Shown here: positions 1 through 13,050 of the stretch, one piece after another
How positions within the stretch are numbered: the stretch's first letter is position 1
Layout of the letters: every line of letters starts with the position of its first letter
Assembly (NCBI GenBank): GCA_013365325.1
Contig: JABVXV010000143.1
Span: 1-64,000 of the forward strand
From: Dipetalonema caudispina
Taxonomy: Eukaryota; Nematoda; Chromadorea; Rhabditida; Onchocercidae
Length of the DNA: 64,000 bases
Reading direction: 5' to 3'
Program-made: the position numbers and the translations under genes
The notes under the pieces: generated by a model
Seen by the model: the letters and a program-made list of their open reading frames with translations, nothing else
Database searches by the model: none
Told to the model about the DNA's origin: nothing

Positions 1-196
<196 letters not shown>

Positions 197-3100
197 AATT
201 CCTTAATAGCAAATTTCTAATCATTCTAATTTTGTCGTCTCCAGTCATATCCATACCACAGATAATGAAATATTATAATCCTATAAAAGACGGAGAAGAA
301 CACAGCTTGTTTATCTACTATTTGTCTCATCTTACGATTACTTATACTCTTCACGTTGCTTCCCCGTAATATATAATACTTCAAGTCTTTTCTTTCCGAT
401 AAATTTAAATTTTTTCTGGCTATTTTTAGTATCAATCCACCATATAAACAAGCAATGAAATAATGCTGTACCGAAATAAGGACTTTCTTAACTTTGAGCT
501 TTTTCATCCCAAAATATTTTTACCTAAAAAGATGATATTCCAGTTTTCCTAACATATGCATTTCGGGAATGAATCATTCCATGAAATCAATGAAGGAATG
601 AAACAATTTATATATACAATGCAGTTGCAATTTGCGGAATTCGGGAAATTTTATAAAATTAAAAATTTTTCAGAATTTCCGTTGAATTTTCATCGTTTCA
701 CAACAAATATCATCTCTTCCTTTTTTTCTACCACTTAACGATCCAAGATCAAAGTTGTGCTATAATAAATGATTTTACTTATCACTAACAATTTCCACTT
801 TGTTTTTCTTTTTTTATTGTTTAGAAAGCAAAATGTGAGTGTTATGTGTGACTGCTAAACTAAAAGAGTCTAACAAAATTTTCACAAATAAAAAAAAAAT
901 TGAATTTTTAATGTACCATTATTGCACAGTGACAATCATCCCTTCTGTTCTTTTTTTCGCATAATTACCGTACCAAAAAGGACATCAGTCAATATTGTAT
1001 CATAATAAATTGCCTCAGCTATTACCGAAAATTCCGGCTCTGTTTTTTTTTTCTTTTGTTGGAAATGGCATGTGGAACTGCTACCGTTCAATATCATCGT
1101 ACCATCGTATAAGTTGATTGGATTCACTCCGTCTGTAGGTGTCTGTCTGTGTTTGTGTTTGTCTGCAAGCAATTTTTTCAATAATTTTAACTGGCAGAAT
1201 GAAAAACAAAAAAGAATAATTTTTTGAAATGATTGAGTGATCAGAAATGCAACAACAATTAATTAATAAGGCAGGATTATTCTACGGTTACCATTATCGT
1301 TGGAACTCCAACCCAATAATTTAAAGTATAAATATCATACTATGTTTGAAAAATTAATAAATAATCCGTCGATTCTAATAAATTTTGTGGTAAAGATAAG
1401 CATGATTAACGATTCTTGAATGAAATATTTTCATGATAATGGCACAGCGATTTTCGCTTGAAATTTAAGATTTCCTATTCGGTGCTTCTAGGCTGAAATT
1501 TAACCCTTTTTTGATAAAATCAATTCATAAATACTTTATAAGCATATATCTATATTCATTTATTTAAATACTTAAAGATATATATGCAATAATATCAAAT
1601 ATACATAACAATTTTTTAAAAACAATATCTTATGGTTCAAATATTTGATCTTATTTCCTTCTCTATGAAAGTTTACATTCTTTTGAACATCGGAAATACT
1701 TTTACATGCCTCAGACAGTTTGTCTTATATTACTACAAAATGCCTAGCGTTCGTTTTTAATACTATTTTCCCTGGATGATTAGCTATTATAATTACTTAA
1801 CAAATACTTCAAAAGATTTCATTAAATGAAAAGTAATTTGAATGTAAGTCAGGAAATAGTTGTCCATTAATTAGCATATTCAAGTAAATATGAAAATTAA
1901 AACAGAATACGCTGCATGATTAGAAAAAAATTGTAAGTATTCGTTAAAAGAATCGAACCGAAACAAATGAATACAATTAAAACTAAAATTGGGATTAAGT
2001 AAGTAACTGCTGGAAATGATTGAATTAATCAAAAGCGAGTTCTAAGCGTATCAATCAATCTTATTTCACAAGATTCTCCTTGCTTACTTCAGATTTCAAT
2101 AAAATAGTGACTTTAAGCGTGAATATATATGCACGAAAGATAAATGCGAATCACCACCTTTAATATTGATATCATGTCATAAAGAAACAATCAAAATTAG
2201 AATACGATCCCTTAACTTATAGAGAGTTTTTGAAATTTTTAACGTTGTTCAACGTATGCAACGTGAAAATTGTTATGCAATAGTATATCTTTGGCTGGCT
2301 TTAATAATATATTGGGCTATTTTTTTTTGGCCTTTTTTAGTTGAGGATTATTTCGTTTTGGCTTATTGTCAAAATTAAGATTTACAAATGTTAATTTGAT
2401 GTCACGGAGAAAATTTAATACTTCGTTTATCTTATTTTGTTTTCAAAAATTGCTATTTTCAAATTTAGATTTATTGTTTTTATCACATTTTAATTTTAAG
2501 TTATCTCGTGGAGAGATAATTTTAAGAAAGGAATTGAACACTTTCAGGTAATTTATCTTTTAAGCACTCCATAAATTCTCATTCAAGTGCAAAAGCTACG
2601 AAATTGTTTTTTATAAATTTTTAATTTTTTCCTTATCTTTCATGTTAAGTTTTATATTGAAATGATACATTAGCATAAATATTTCGAATTACTGGAATAA
2701 TTCTAATCCAAATGCAGATGCTTACAAAGCGAATAACAATCATCATTAGTACTAATTAGTATTCATGGCATTTTTCTATGCATAATTAATCATCTTAAAA
2801 CATTTCTTCATCTATCCGTTTGTTTGCAACATACTTGGCAATTGTGATTAAATTCCATTTATAATAATTCCATTTTAATATTTGTTCCACTCTCTTCTGT
2901 TCTATCCTGTTCTATTCCATTTCATTCATATTTCTTTAAGCAAAAAGAGGAAGAAGTAGAAAGAGTATGGAGATAGACACAAGCATCAACTTTGACCTTG
3001 AAAGTCTTCCGAGCAATTATTGCTGATGTTGTTGTTTAACTGCTTGCTTCCTGCTACCTCGAATACTGTCTGTCTCTCTGTCTGTATGAGGAAAACGTAT

Positions 3101-3810
3101 CTTCCGTTAGTGAACTTCTTGAATTTTTTTCGTTTTTTTTTTTGTTTCAATTATTTGAAAATAAAATTTCTAATTTTCCAAAGCAAAATTTTTTCTTTCA
3201 AAAAAAAACAAATCATAAAGATAAGTGGGAATAAAATTAAAAAAAAAATGAACATGAAAAGGAAGAGGAAAGAAGGAAGGAAGGGATCGGAATGCGGCAT
3301 ATGTCAAAGTGCGATGGTTAATCATCAATCGCAAGTTGTTGACCTTGAGAATTTTTTTTTTGTGAAAAAGCTACCCCAACGAAAGCAATTTTATCATCGA
3401 TGACAATCTGTCCATCCCTCCAGCCAAATATCTTCCATTTTAAAGCAGCAATACCTTTTATGCAGTACTTTTATTTTTAACCTTCGAATAAATTTCAATT
3501 TCATTGTCCTTTTTCTTGTATGAAAGCGTATTTTTGCGGATTTGTTCAACAATTTGTTATTTCTTTTTTGTCATAAAAATGATAGCATATCGAAATTTTT
3601 GTGATATTTTCATTACTTTATCCTTATTTATATTTCAATAACCGAAGTAGTGGTGGTAGCAGAAATAGCTTGGGTAACTTTTTACCGTTAAATTTTATTA
3701 ATTTTAATTTGATTAAAGTTCTTTTTTTTCGCTTATATTCTTTCGGTTTTTTTTCCGATGATTTTGATACAATACTATTTGTTAATCCAATCCTTTCTGA
3801 ATTTTTTTCA
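197..3810. other. Upstream intergenic region, no gene recognised
   Basis: About 3.6 kb of AT-rich sequence before the first plus-strand gene. It holds homopolymer T and A runs and short TCTG/TGTCTG-rich stretches near 1130-1165 and 3065-3090. No reading frame here shows a recognisable domain or a convincing set of splice sites. It presumably contains the promoter of the CLOCK-type gene and the outron that precedes its acceptor at 3811. Confidence 0.6.
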
Positions 3811-3811
3811 G
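3803..3811 (+). promoter_or_regulatory. Candidate spliced-leader acceptor of the CLOCK-type gene
   Basis: A T-rich run ending in TTTCAG lies 36 bases before the chosen ATG at 3848. No upstream coding exon could be joined to it, because all frames between 3812 and 3848 reach a stop except the frame that does not feed the bHLH exon. This fits a trans-splice acceptor, which is common in nematodes. It could instead be the acceptor of a cis-spliced 5' UTR intron. Confidence 0.5.
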
Positions 3812-3847
3812 ATCGAAAAGTGACAAGGAAATTTTCTTCAATGACGA

Positions 3848-6800
3848 ATGGCAGAGAGTAGCTCCAGTTTCAGTGATAATACCCCAACATTTTCCGAAAA
3901 AGGCTCGAAAAGGTGCATCATTTTCGTTTTACTTACAGCATTACTGAAATTCATAATTTAACTTGAATTTAGTCTTCAAGTTACTGACAACAATGTGTCA
4001 AAAATTTAGTTTTAAATATTTGATTACATGACATTAATAATATAAACTTGTTTGTTGATTAATTTCAATTTCTTACCTGTTTTCCTTCAGAAAACAATTT
4101 AGAGCAAATTAATGACCCGAAATTGTATTGAGACAATAAGGAAATTCATTATACTTGTGCGACTTTTATAACTAAACAATTAATTACTGCTAATAAAGAC
4201 TATGCAACTTTACATCACTGCAAAAAATCTTTATTTTTCTTCTCTTTTTCTCGCTATTTGTTTGAATTAAATAATGTCATAGGCTTTTGATTGGAGATTT
4301 CTGTTGTAGACAAGTTGGGTTGGCGAATAATTGCAAAAATGCTGCTATCGAATAATCCAGAAGATTTCAATGAAACTAAAAATTAAAGGAAACTTTTTTC
4401 TCAAACATGTAAAAATGAGCTTTCCATCTTTTCAAACATCTGCAATTTGATTATTTATTTATTTTTTGTTGCAGAAAAACACGAAATGAAAGTGAAAAAC
4501 GACGAAGAGACACTTTCAATCGGTTGATTGGTGAATTGACATTATTAGTTGCAAAAGACGATCGTAAAATGGATAAAAGCAACGTATTGAAATGTGCGAT
4601 CAATTTCCTTAAACAACAACATTGTTGGTTGCTTCATTCTATCTTATTGTATCACTTGTATTTTCATAGAATTTACTTCAAATAATATTTTATCATGCAA
4701 GATTACACACTGCAAGCGTTAAGGATGAATGATAAATGAATACCGAGGATAGATTAATGAGTGCGTGGAAAGTTCTAAGAAGCTATAAAGAAAAACCAGC
4801 AGATGTATAAATATTTATAATTTGGATCATCATAATCTGTAGGTGACATGATCTAGGGATTAAGGATGATGTGACGTAGCATGTGATGTTGGAACACTGA
4901 AATTCATTTTAACAACTGTCTTTTACGTAAATTGAGCAATCTGCTGGTTAAAACTTCCAGCATAACGAATTTGAGCACAAATTTGTAAATACAAAACTAT
5001 GAAAAACAAATTTGAAGCTTTTGCAGTTCAAGCCGAATCGACAAGTGATGAAGTATCAAGCATCGCATTGGATTCTAAGTTACGCATTGTAACCGGTTGC
5101 GACCTTCCGAAAATTGTTCAACTTTATATGGATGCTCTGGCGGCCGGAACCTTTTGCATTCACTGTTCCGGACATATTGAGCATGCATCCACAAGCCTTG
5201 CTACACTTTTCGACGATGCAGTAATTATTCTCAATTTTCAAAATACTCTTCATCTTTAGCATCTGTCGTCGTTCTCACATTTATTTAATCATTTTTTCAA
5301 GATAAAATAAAAACAAAAAATTGCAGCATTGAGAAGTTGGAAAAACAAATTGAGAATTAAAGGAAAAAAGATTTATTTCCCTACAAAACTTTAGACAATG
5401 AAATTTATTAATCCTATCATTGGATTATAATTTTGCTATTACAAAATTATAATTGAAACACTATTTCTTTTATTGCTTTTTATTTGATTTTCGCGTAAAA
5501 TTGATAAAACAAATGTTATTTTCCATATTTAATCATTTATGCAAACTATACTATTTTTTTCAATCCCTTATATTTACTTGTAACTAAGAGAAGTTAATTC
5601 TTTTTTGCATCAGTCAACTTTTTTGCATTAATTGATTTTCCCAACAATTAATGAAAACAATTTTATTATATTTTGTATTTTCCATTTGCCTTACATCTTT
5701 TTATAATTTTAGTCTTCATATTTGCTTCTCTTATCCATTTAATTATCTCCAGAAAATCGCTCTTTATCACTAAGAAATTAGAGTATCTCCGGTATTTAAT
5801 GTTAATCAAGTAATTACAATCAGTCTATCATAAGCATAGCAAATTAATGGTTTAGAATGAGTAAAAGTAAAATATTACAACTTTTTTTCTAGTTCTTTAT
5901 ATTACCTTAGGTTTTATCAAATTTCATTAAGTTTTGATTGGAATTTTCTTGTGGCGATCAAATATTTACTTATGTATTGGAATATAGTCTCTTCAATTAA
6001 GAAGTTGTAAACTAAATTTTAAATCAAACAATGAACGTAAGATTTTACCCACTCAATTTTTGGTATTCAAAAATAGCGCAAATGACGAATGATATACACA
6101 AGCTCTTGCGTGACTAATATCGTGTTACGCCACCACACGGTGATACGTATAACATCACAATCACGTGATGTTGCATTTCTTCTGTAAATGCAATGAACAA
6201 ATCATTAAACTTAAGCAATCAAATAGCCTGTTAAAAGGAAAAGTTTCAGTATTAATCATTTGAATTGAAATATTACTTCATTTTATTTTTACTTAAAATA
6301 TCCAAATCTTTTGGAAATGAAATTTATTTCAGAACGAAAAATTCACTTGGAAAAATTTTCTGAGTTTTTTTGATAATTTCATTAATTCTATCATTTTATA
6401 CGAAATTTGTCGTAAAAAAAAGGAAATGAATTTTTCAGATTTGCGAATTACAAGGGAAGAATTTCTTTGATTTATTAGACGATGCATCAGCAGAAAGCAT
6501 CAGTGGAGCCATTTCCACCGAAGTATTGCATTCTGTTCCGATTAGTACCGGTATGCATAATACCACTGCTATTCAGGAAACAGTTACTACGAAGAAATTA
6601 CGTCGGAAGTTATTGGTTACTGGTTATCTGAAAAAAATAACACATAATAAAGATCGCTTATGCATGCCAGATACGATTGCAGAAAGTGGAACCGATAATA
6701 GTACAACAAGGATTATTACAATCATAGTAAGTTTTCTTTTTTTGAATTTTTGTCTGTCATTTTCTGTTGCTTGAATAATGAAAAAACTTAAATTACTTTT

Positions 6801-8228
6801 TTTTAAAATCAGTATTTTCTGTTATGAAAACTAATATCTTTTACTTTAATTTAACACATTCAGTTTTACTGCATAAATGCAAATTTTCAAGTAATTTAAT
6901 AAAATTTATCAGGAATTAAATTACAATTACACATACAGTTATATTCATCTTTTGAATAAATCAAAAATTTGCGATGCTTTGGTTTTATGCTTACATTTAT
7001 ATCTATTCATACAATATATCTTCATTTTTTTTAGTTCTTTCAGTGAGGAATAAGATAAGGAAACAAAGAATAACCACTAATTTAATTTGTTTAATGGTTT
7101 AAAAGATTTTTAACGCATTTTTCAATTCTTACAAAAAATTTTTTGACATTTTTCTCTAATAATTTATATCATCTAACCAAAATATGCTTGGTTTTGAAAT
7201 TATTTTACTACAATCTTTTTTTCTTGACGTCAAATTCTATAACCTTAAATTATTTCAATTTCGTCAGATAATCCGGTAACGTCTAAGAAGGAAATGGATC
7301 ACATTTAACAATCTAGGCATTATATTAATTATCGATCATAGAAAAGCATAATAATAGGAACCAAATGAATCTCTCCGGTTTGTCGGTGTCATTGTTCCGC
7401 TATCAAATCGGCCAGATTCAGAAGTAACACTGGAAACGATCAATTCATGGGAACGAAGAAATGCTAATTTCATCATACTCTATAATACTGAATTTGTTTG
7501 CATTGATGCTGAAGGATGGTAAACTTATAATTTTATTAGTGATTTAATTTTAATTAACACTCAGTTCTGATTTAATTGTGAAACATTTTTGAAGGCTTCA
7601 TATTAGCAGTAGTATTCGATGGTGAATGCGATCTTACGTACTTAATCTACGAAGGAAAGATAATATTTGAATTATTTTACTTCATTCAATTGATATTTAT
7701 CAGATTATTTGCATTAGATATTGATCACTTTGAATTGATTAACACATGGAAATATATTCCATTATACTTTGATAGTGTATAACAACCCATACTATTCATA
7801 TTATAGTCAAAAAAACTACTCGAACCAAATTTCCCAGAAATCTATCATCGTTCATTGTTATTTTTTTTAATTAAAATTTATAAAAATAGGAATTCTATAA
7901 ATAGGGAAAAAATTCCTCTTATAAATTATTATTTAAAAAAATGTTTGGTAGATGTAAGTAATTTTTTGTCTATGTTTATTTTCAGCCAATTATTAGGTTA
8001 TAGTCGATTTGATCTACTCGGTACAAGTGGTTATGATTATATTCACACGGATGATTTGCTACAAGTAGCTGAAAGTCATACACAACGTTATTTCATTTAT
8101 CATATTCTTGCACAAATAAAATTTTGAAAAATATTTTCTGAAAGAGAAATAGTAAAATTAATGGTTTAATAATTTCTTATAAATTAGATATTTCCTTTAT
8201 GATTATTATCGATTACAATGTTTGGTTA

Positions 8229-8259
<31 letters not shown>

Positions 8260-10164
8260 GGTTGTTTTTTAGTAATAAAACTTGGCGCTTATCAAATAAG
8301 ATCACATCGATTACAAACAAAATCACATCAATGGATTTGGGTTAGTTGTGTGGCAGTTATCGAAAGTCAGGCATCAATTAAACGGGTACGATGTAATTAT
8401 CGTGTGATAAGCACGGAAAGTGTAAAGAAATTCAAAGAAGCAATTACATTAGTGAAGACAAAATCCACCGAAGTTCTACTACCATTTTCAACAGGTAAGA
8501 AAAACAACAGAAATGATCAATTGGTATTGTTAATGGAGAAAAAGAATGATTAAACATAGACCTATCAATCTATCAACTAGTTATTCTTCTGCTTTGATCT
8601 TCAAATACAGTAATTCACAATACTTTTCTAAATTACTTTCACAATCACTTTCCAAATGTTTAAATAATTTCGCGTGAATTTCGAGACGGTTTTTTAGCGT
8701 CAAGTAGTGCAAGCAGTTTACAAAATCCTCGTTGCACTACAAGTGTTTTCAACACCGCCGTTTGTCCTTTATCAATTACTTCGCCATTATCAGCGGTTGG
8801 AAATGGCCCCATATCATTTTGTACCTCAGGTTACATAATTTTTTTCTACAAAATATTGAAATGACACTTTACGAAATATATACGTTTTGCACAATTGACA
8901 TATATATAGTACTAAATAAGTTATAGATGATGTCAGTTTATTTTGATACGTTTCACTGCGAAACATTAACGTTAGTTATAAGACAGATGAATGATGAGGA
9001 TTCCAAGATATCAATTTAAACTATATCAAAAACATGTATGGAAATTGTTAATGAAATAGATGATTCTTCATCGCAACAAACTAACAGTTCCATATCCACT
9101 ATCGCTCCCGAGAAACATACCAGTAGCAGTTGTACAGCTAAAATAGTTATCGGACCGTTGCCACCAAAAAGAATTCGAAAAAGAGAATCAAATGAACCAC
9201 CAGGTAGAATAATTAAAATTTCATTCGGAAATCCAAAAAAAATCGTACCAAAGATTTTAATAATTTCATTTGAAATACGAAAAACTTACCCTTAATCAAA
9301 CAAGTTTTCTTTGGCTTTTATTGAATTTAAAAATAGCAAAATTTTTAGAAACATTAGTGCAATAAATTCTTGGAAATAATTTTATAGTATGAAGTTTAAC
9401 TAAGTGTTTTGGCAGATTATTAGTTTATTATCATTATGTTGCAAATATGCTGAAATGTCTGGCTCTTCCGGTTAAACCTTATTACTAGTGGATCATCCTC
9501 TTCCATCTGTTTAGATAATAGTCCGTCAACAATATTCGAATATACATCGTCGCTTTGTCAACGACCATCCACTGCATTATCATCAGAGATATTACCTTCA
9601 AAACGACGTAGTCAAATTCCTCTGGCTTTCATTGAACATTACCCTTTACCGGATTCAAAATTAACAACGGCTAAAATAACATCAGCAGCTAGCAGCAACG
9701 AATCACGCACAAACATTTCAAATTTTCCGACATCTTCTACATCCATGGTAGATATTTTCACGTCTCAGATGTTAATTTTCTTTTTTAAAAAAAGAGGAAA
9801 ATCCATGTATTATTGTTTATTTAGAAGTTTTTATTTAGTATAGTATAAACGATCAATTTATTTAAAACATAATTTTTTTCCCAATTGTATTGTTAGCTAT
9901 ACTTTGAGGAAAACGAAGTAACATAATATTTCTTGATTTGAAGTTAAGATTTTGCTCATTAAATGATTTAAATATTGTGACTGACAGGGAACACCGGCAG
10001 CTCTGTCAATATCACCAATGTATCAACAGGTTTGGGAGGAGTTGCAACGCCGAAGCGACATATTACGTCAACAAGTATTTCAGAAAGAAATGGAACTTCG
10101 TGAATTGCATCTTAAAAGATTTCTTGCATCATTACACGGTGATAATTGTCAAGAAATTCCCTAA
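3848..10164 (+). CDS. cky-1: CLOCK-type bHLH-PAS transcription factor (11 exons, 621 aa)
   Basis: Exons: 3848-3912, 4475-4623, 5027-5220, 6439-6726, 7358-7518, 7986-8086, 8273-8494, 8698-8829, 9060-9203, 9515-9747, 9988-10164; every junction keeps phase. Residues 22-71 are a bHLH whose basic part reads RNESEKRRR and whose loop/helix 2 has RKMDKS, as in CLOCK/NPAS2. PAS-A covers about 97-210. PAS-B, about 262-370, contains LLGTSGYDYIHTDDL and HQWIW, very close to CLOCK. Residues about 394-563 are Ser/Thr-rich. Residues 575-607 form a Glu/Arg/Gln-rich coil (from QQVWEELQRRSD) resembling the CLOCK exon-19 region. The protein should enter the nucleus and bind E-boxes as a heterodimer with an ARNT/BMAL-type partner such as AHA-1. 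There is no polyglutamine tail. The exon 5 acceptor (AATAG) is weak. The symbol is assigned by elimination among the few nematode bHLH-PAS genes and is less certain than the family. Confidence 0.92.
6152..6173. promoter_or_regulatory. E-box inside an inverted repeat, CLOCK-type gene intron 3
   Basis: AACATCAC and its reverse complement GTGATGTT flank a short core, and a CACGTG E-box lies at 6162-6167. CACGTG is the target of CLOCK-type heterodimers, so autoregulation is conceivable. A CACGTG is expected a few times by chance in 64 kb at this base composition. Confidence 0.3.
8227..8250. repeat. (TA)n microsatellite
   Basis: Twelve TA units followed by a run of nine T. It sits in intron 6 of the CLOCK-type gene, just before the T-rich acceptor of exon 7 at 8272, and so forms part of that polypyrimidine context. 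Confidence 0.95.
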
Positions 10165-12169
10165 AAAAATTTAAAAATATAAATCAGATTGTACAACGTG
10201 AATCTGAAGCAACCGATGTACTTCTACTTGATTATGTGTTTTCAAATGTGTTAAATTTTTTCAAAGTGACTTGGAAAAAAAATTTAATATAAATGTAAGT
10301 AAACGTCAAATTTTTAATCTTAATATTAATTTTGTTAAAGCCATGATAATGATTTGAAAAAACACAACAGTGTGATTGTTCTACCGTCAGAAAGATCGTT
10401 TTGTCCTCGTTTAGGAGAAAGCGCTTTATATGGAAGGTATCGTTACAAGTGAAATACCATTTCATTAATGCAGAATTAACAAATCGACGGGAAATTCGAA
10501 GAGTATTTATGAATTCCATGTAAGGTGTACATTTTCACCATTTAATCCTATCAATATTATTATCTAGCAAGTGGAAAAGAAAGGAAGATTCGTAAAATAA
10601 CGAAAAGAAATTAACAAATTCCACACATTTTAACAAATTAATTCCAGTTGTTCAGAGCAAAGCAAACCTTTTAGATTGACATTTTTAAATAAGGCGTAGA
10701 TTTGTAAAATGTTCTCACCGATAGGTCTCTCAAATCATATCCAACTTTTGATTCTTTTTATCTTGTCGAATTCAAAAATATTCTGATACCATCAACTGTT
10801 AATTACTAGTTGTTTATAGTTTCAAATAAACTTAAATAGCAAAATCTTAAGCTATTCCTACATACGTACATGGAATATCCGATGTAAGTGGAAGTTTTCG
10901 ATTTCTAAAGTATGGAGGTTTTTGATCTTATGCCTCCGAAAGCTATGGTATCATCCGAAACGGATGTCAAGAGGCTCGATTTGTAAAATCAACATTTTTC
11001 CACTTATATTTCGAAGTTTGCACAAATATTGCTAATTTTTGTTGTTTGACATTGCTCCATTTCCCGAACCTATCGAAGTTGTTCTAGCTCATTTCATCTT
11101 TCATTTAAAACTTTGGGTCCTTATACTTCACCTTTTTTCCTCCCTTTCTTTTTATATGAGAATTCATTCAATTTAAGACTTTCACAGTGAATTGTTCATC
11201 TAAAATTAATGGGAAAAAATTATTTTTCTCATTGCAGTGCAAAATTGAAATTTGAAAAACCTTCAAATAATATTGAATTTTCAAATTCTCCAAATCTTAT
11301 TTGACTTTTATGAATATTCTGTGACATTTTCTAGTTATTAATCACCTCTTCAGCATATTTTGTTCATATTTCGAATTAATTACAATTGTCACCTAAAGTG
11401 TAATTTTAAGCAAACCTGACATTAATCATAGTGTTAAATAATAACGATTTATTATTATCATCTCACATAAATGACGTCAGATTTGCAAGGTGAATATAAC
11501 TTTAATTACTGTTTCAGTTTTTTACTTACTCTAGAACAAATTTTCATCAATTGCATATTTTTGGTGCTTACAAAAGCTTCTAAATGAATTTTTCCTTCCA
11601 GTATGGATGTGCAAATAACACGTTAGTAAACGAGAATCTTGATGTAAATACATGCTTAATCATTATGTTGGTAATAACTAAGATTCGCTTTACTTTTTTT
11701 TCATAAATATTTTTAGAAAAATTTTTGCTGCAATCATTTATTGCTTAAAATTTGAATATAAAAGAAAGTAAAACTACTGGTAAGGTAAAAAAAATTTCCT
11801 AAGAAAATATGGTAAATTTATTACGTAGCAATGATTATTGTAATTTTAAATAATGCTTTCCTTAATCACATGCAATTGTTTCTAAAGATAAATTTTAACC
11901 TACAAAAATGAACTTACCGTTATCCTATTCAACTTTGTTTCAGCTTATTTTTAACTCAAAACAAAATAATTTATATGCAATGGTGATCAGCAAAAAACAA
12001 ACATTTATTACTCGATAAGATAAAATTTCGCAACCAAATATCAATTTTTGTTTTTCTGATTGTAATGAAAAGTTATCGTATATGAGTGGCACGTACGGCA
12101 CTCTTTACTTGTGACTATATACTGTAACTTTTCGAGATTCTGTACGCTAACTTCTTACTGACTATGCTT
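10165..12169. other. Convergent 3' intergenic region
   Basis: This lies between the stop codons of the plus-strand CLOCK-type gene and the minus-strand secreted-protein gene. Exon-like pieces occur at 10188-10235 and 10371-10523 (see findings). An AATAAA lies near 10825 and could serve the CLOCK-type gene. A perfect CRE, TGACGTCA, is at 11472-11479. Nothing else was recognised. Confidence 0.55.
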
Positions 12170-13028
12170 TCAATAACACTCAGTTTGAGATAAATCCTGA
12201 CAACTGGTTACTGTACAAAGGCAAGACATCATCCAGTAGCAGTACTCAGCTGAAAAAGAAATTGCGATTCAAAATTCATAAATAAAAAAAATCAGAATCG
12301 AAGAGATTAAAAAGAAACATGTTTAGACTAACCAAATGGATTTAGTACGGATGCTTGAAGAATGCAACGACTGCATAATTCCCGCGTGCATTCATCATAA
12401 CGATCATTTGACTGTAAACAATATGACATAATATCATCCGGTGAACATCCTAAAAGTTACATTCATTCATCTTACAAATTTCAATTATTATAACAGCGTT
12501 TGTAAGTTGTTTACTTGCAGTTATGCTTGATGAATAACACTTAGAAGGAATAAGTTCTTCGTGAAAATAAATAGCTTATGCTTAATTTATCACTCTTCCT
12601 AATAAATTTCATCATTTTCGCTGATCGAGTTAATATACGTATATAAATGTAAATAAATAAATAACTAAACCGAATAAGCAAAATGACAGATATATGGGTA
12701 AATAAATAAATTGACAAATAAGTATGTAAAATAAATAAGTAAGCAAATATATAAATATTTTCTTCCAGGTTATCTATCAAGATTGCAATGTAGTTCACGT
12801 ATCATTCCTTTTCAATTAATTATTTCACCAATTGTTTTAAATTTAAAGAGAAAAAAAACAAGAAATATAAACATTTTTTTAAAACTAACCATGTAAGTTC
12901 CTACGTAAATAACGTTGATATGCAGCTGATCCCGCTCTAACAACGATAGTCTGATTATCGTTAAACAAATTTCCCGAACTAAGGGATGTTATCAATAGCA
13001 CTATGCATAATTTACTATCAACATACAT
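12170..13028 (-). CDS. Small secreted cysteine-rich protein (3 exons, 111 aa)
   Basis: Exons on the minus strand: 13028-12890, 12449-12333, 12249-12170; phases match and acceptors are CTTTTAG and TTTTTCAG. The protein starts with a signal peptide (MYVDSKLCIVLLITSLSSG). A short linker containing RAGSAAYQRYLRRNLHG follows, then a domain of about 60 residues with ten cysteines: GC, YC, EC, LC, RC, YC, SC, LC, SC and EC. An even cysteine count in a secreted product suggests five disulfides. A TTTTCAG lies 13 bases upstream of the ATG and looks like a spliced-leader acceptor, which decides the start over an in-frame upstream ATG at 13091. The family is not recognised. The gene is small and complete, downstream of and on the same strand as the potassium channel. 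Confidence 0.75.
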
Positions 13029-13040
13029 TTTACTTGTAAC

Positions 13041-13050
13041 ACTGAAAATG
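13041..13050 (-). promoter_or_regulatory. Candidate spliced-leader acceptor of the secreted protein gene
   Basis: On the minus strand CATTTTCAG ends 13 bases before the ATG at 13028. The short gap is typical of nematode trans-spliced 5' ends. This is inference from sequence only. Confidence 0.5.

Noticed and set aside
720..1090. Possible direct repeat between about 770-850 and 1000-1085
   Set aside because: Similarity is limited to AT-rich words and T runs and is not convincing by eye.
3020..3403. Plus-strand ORF of 127 codons
   Set aside because: It is made of TCTG repeats, T runs and A runs, giving low-complexity Phe and Lys stretches with no domain or splice partner.
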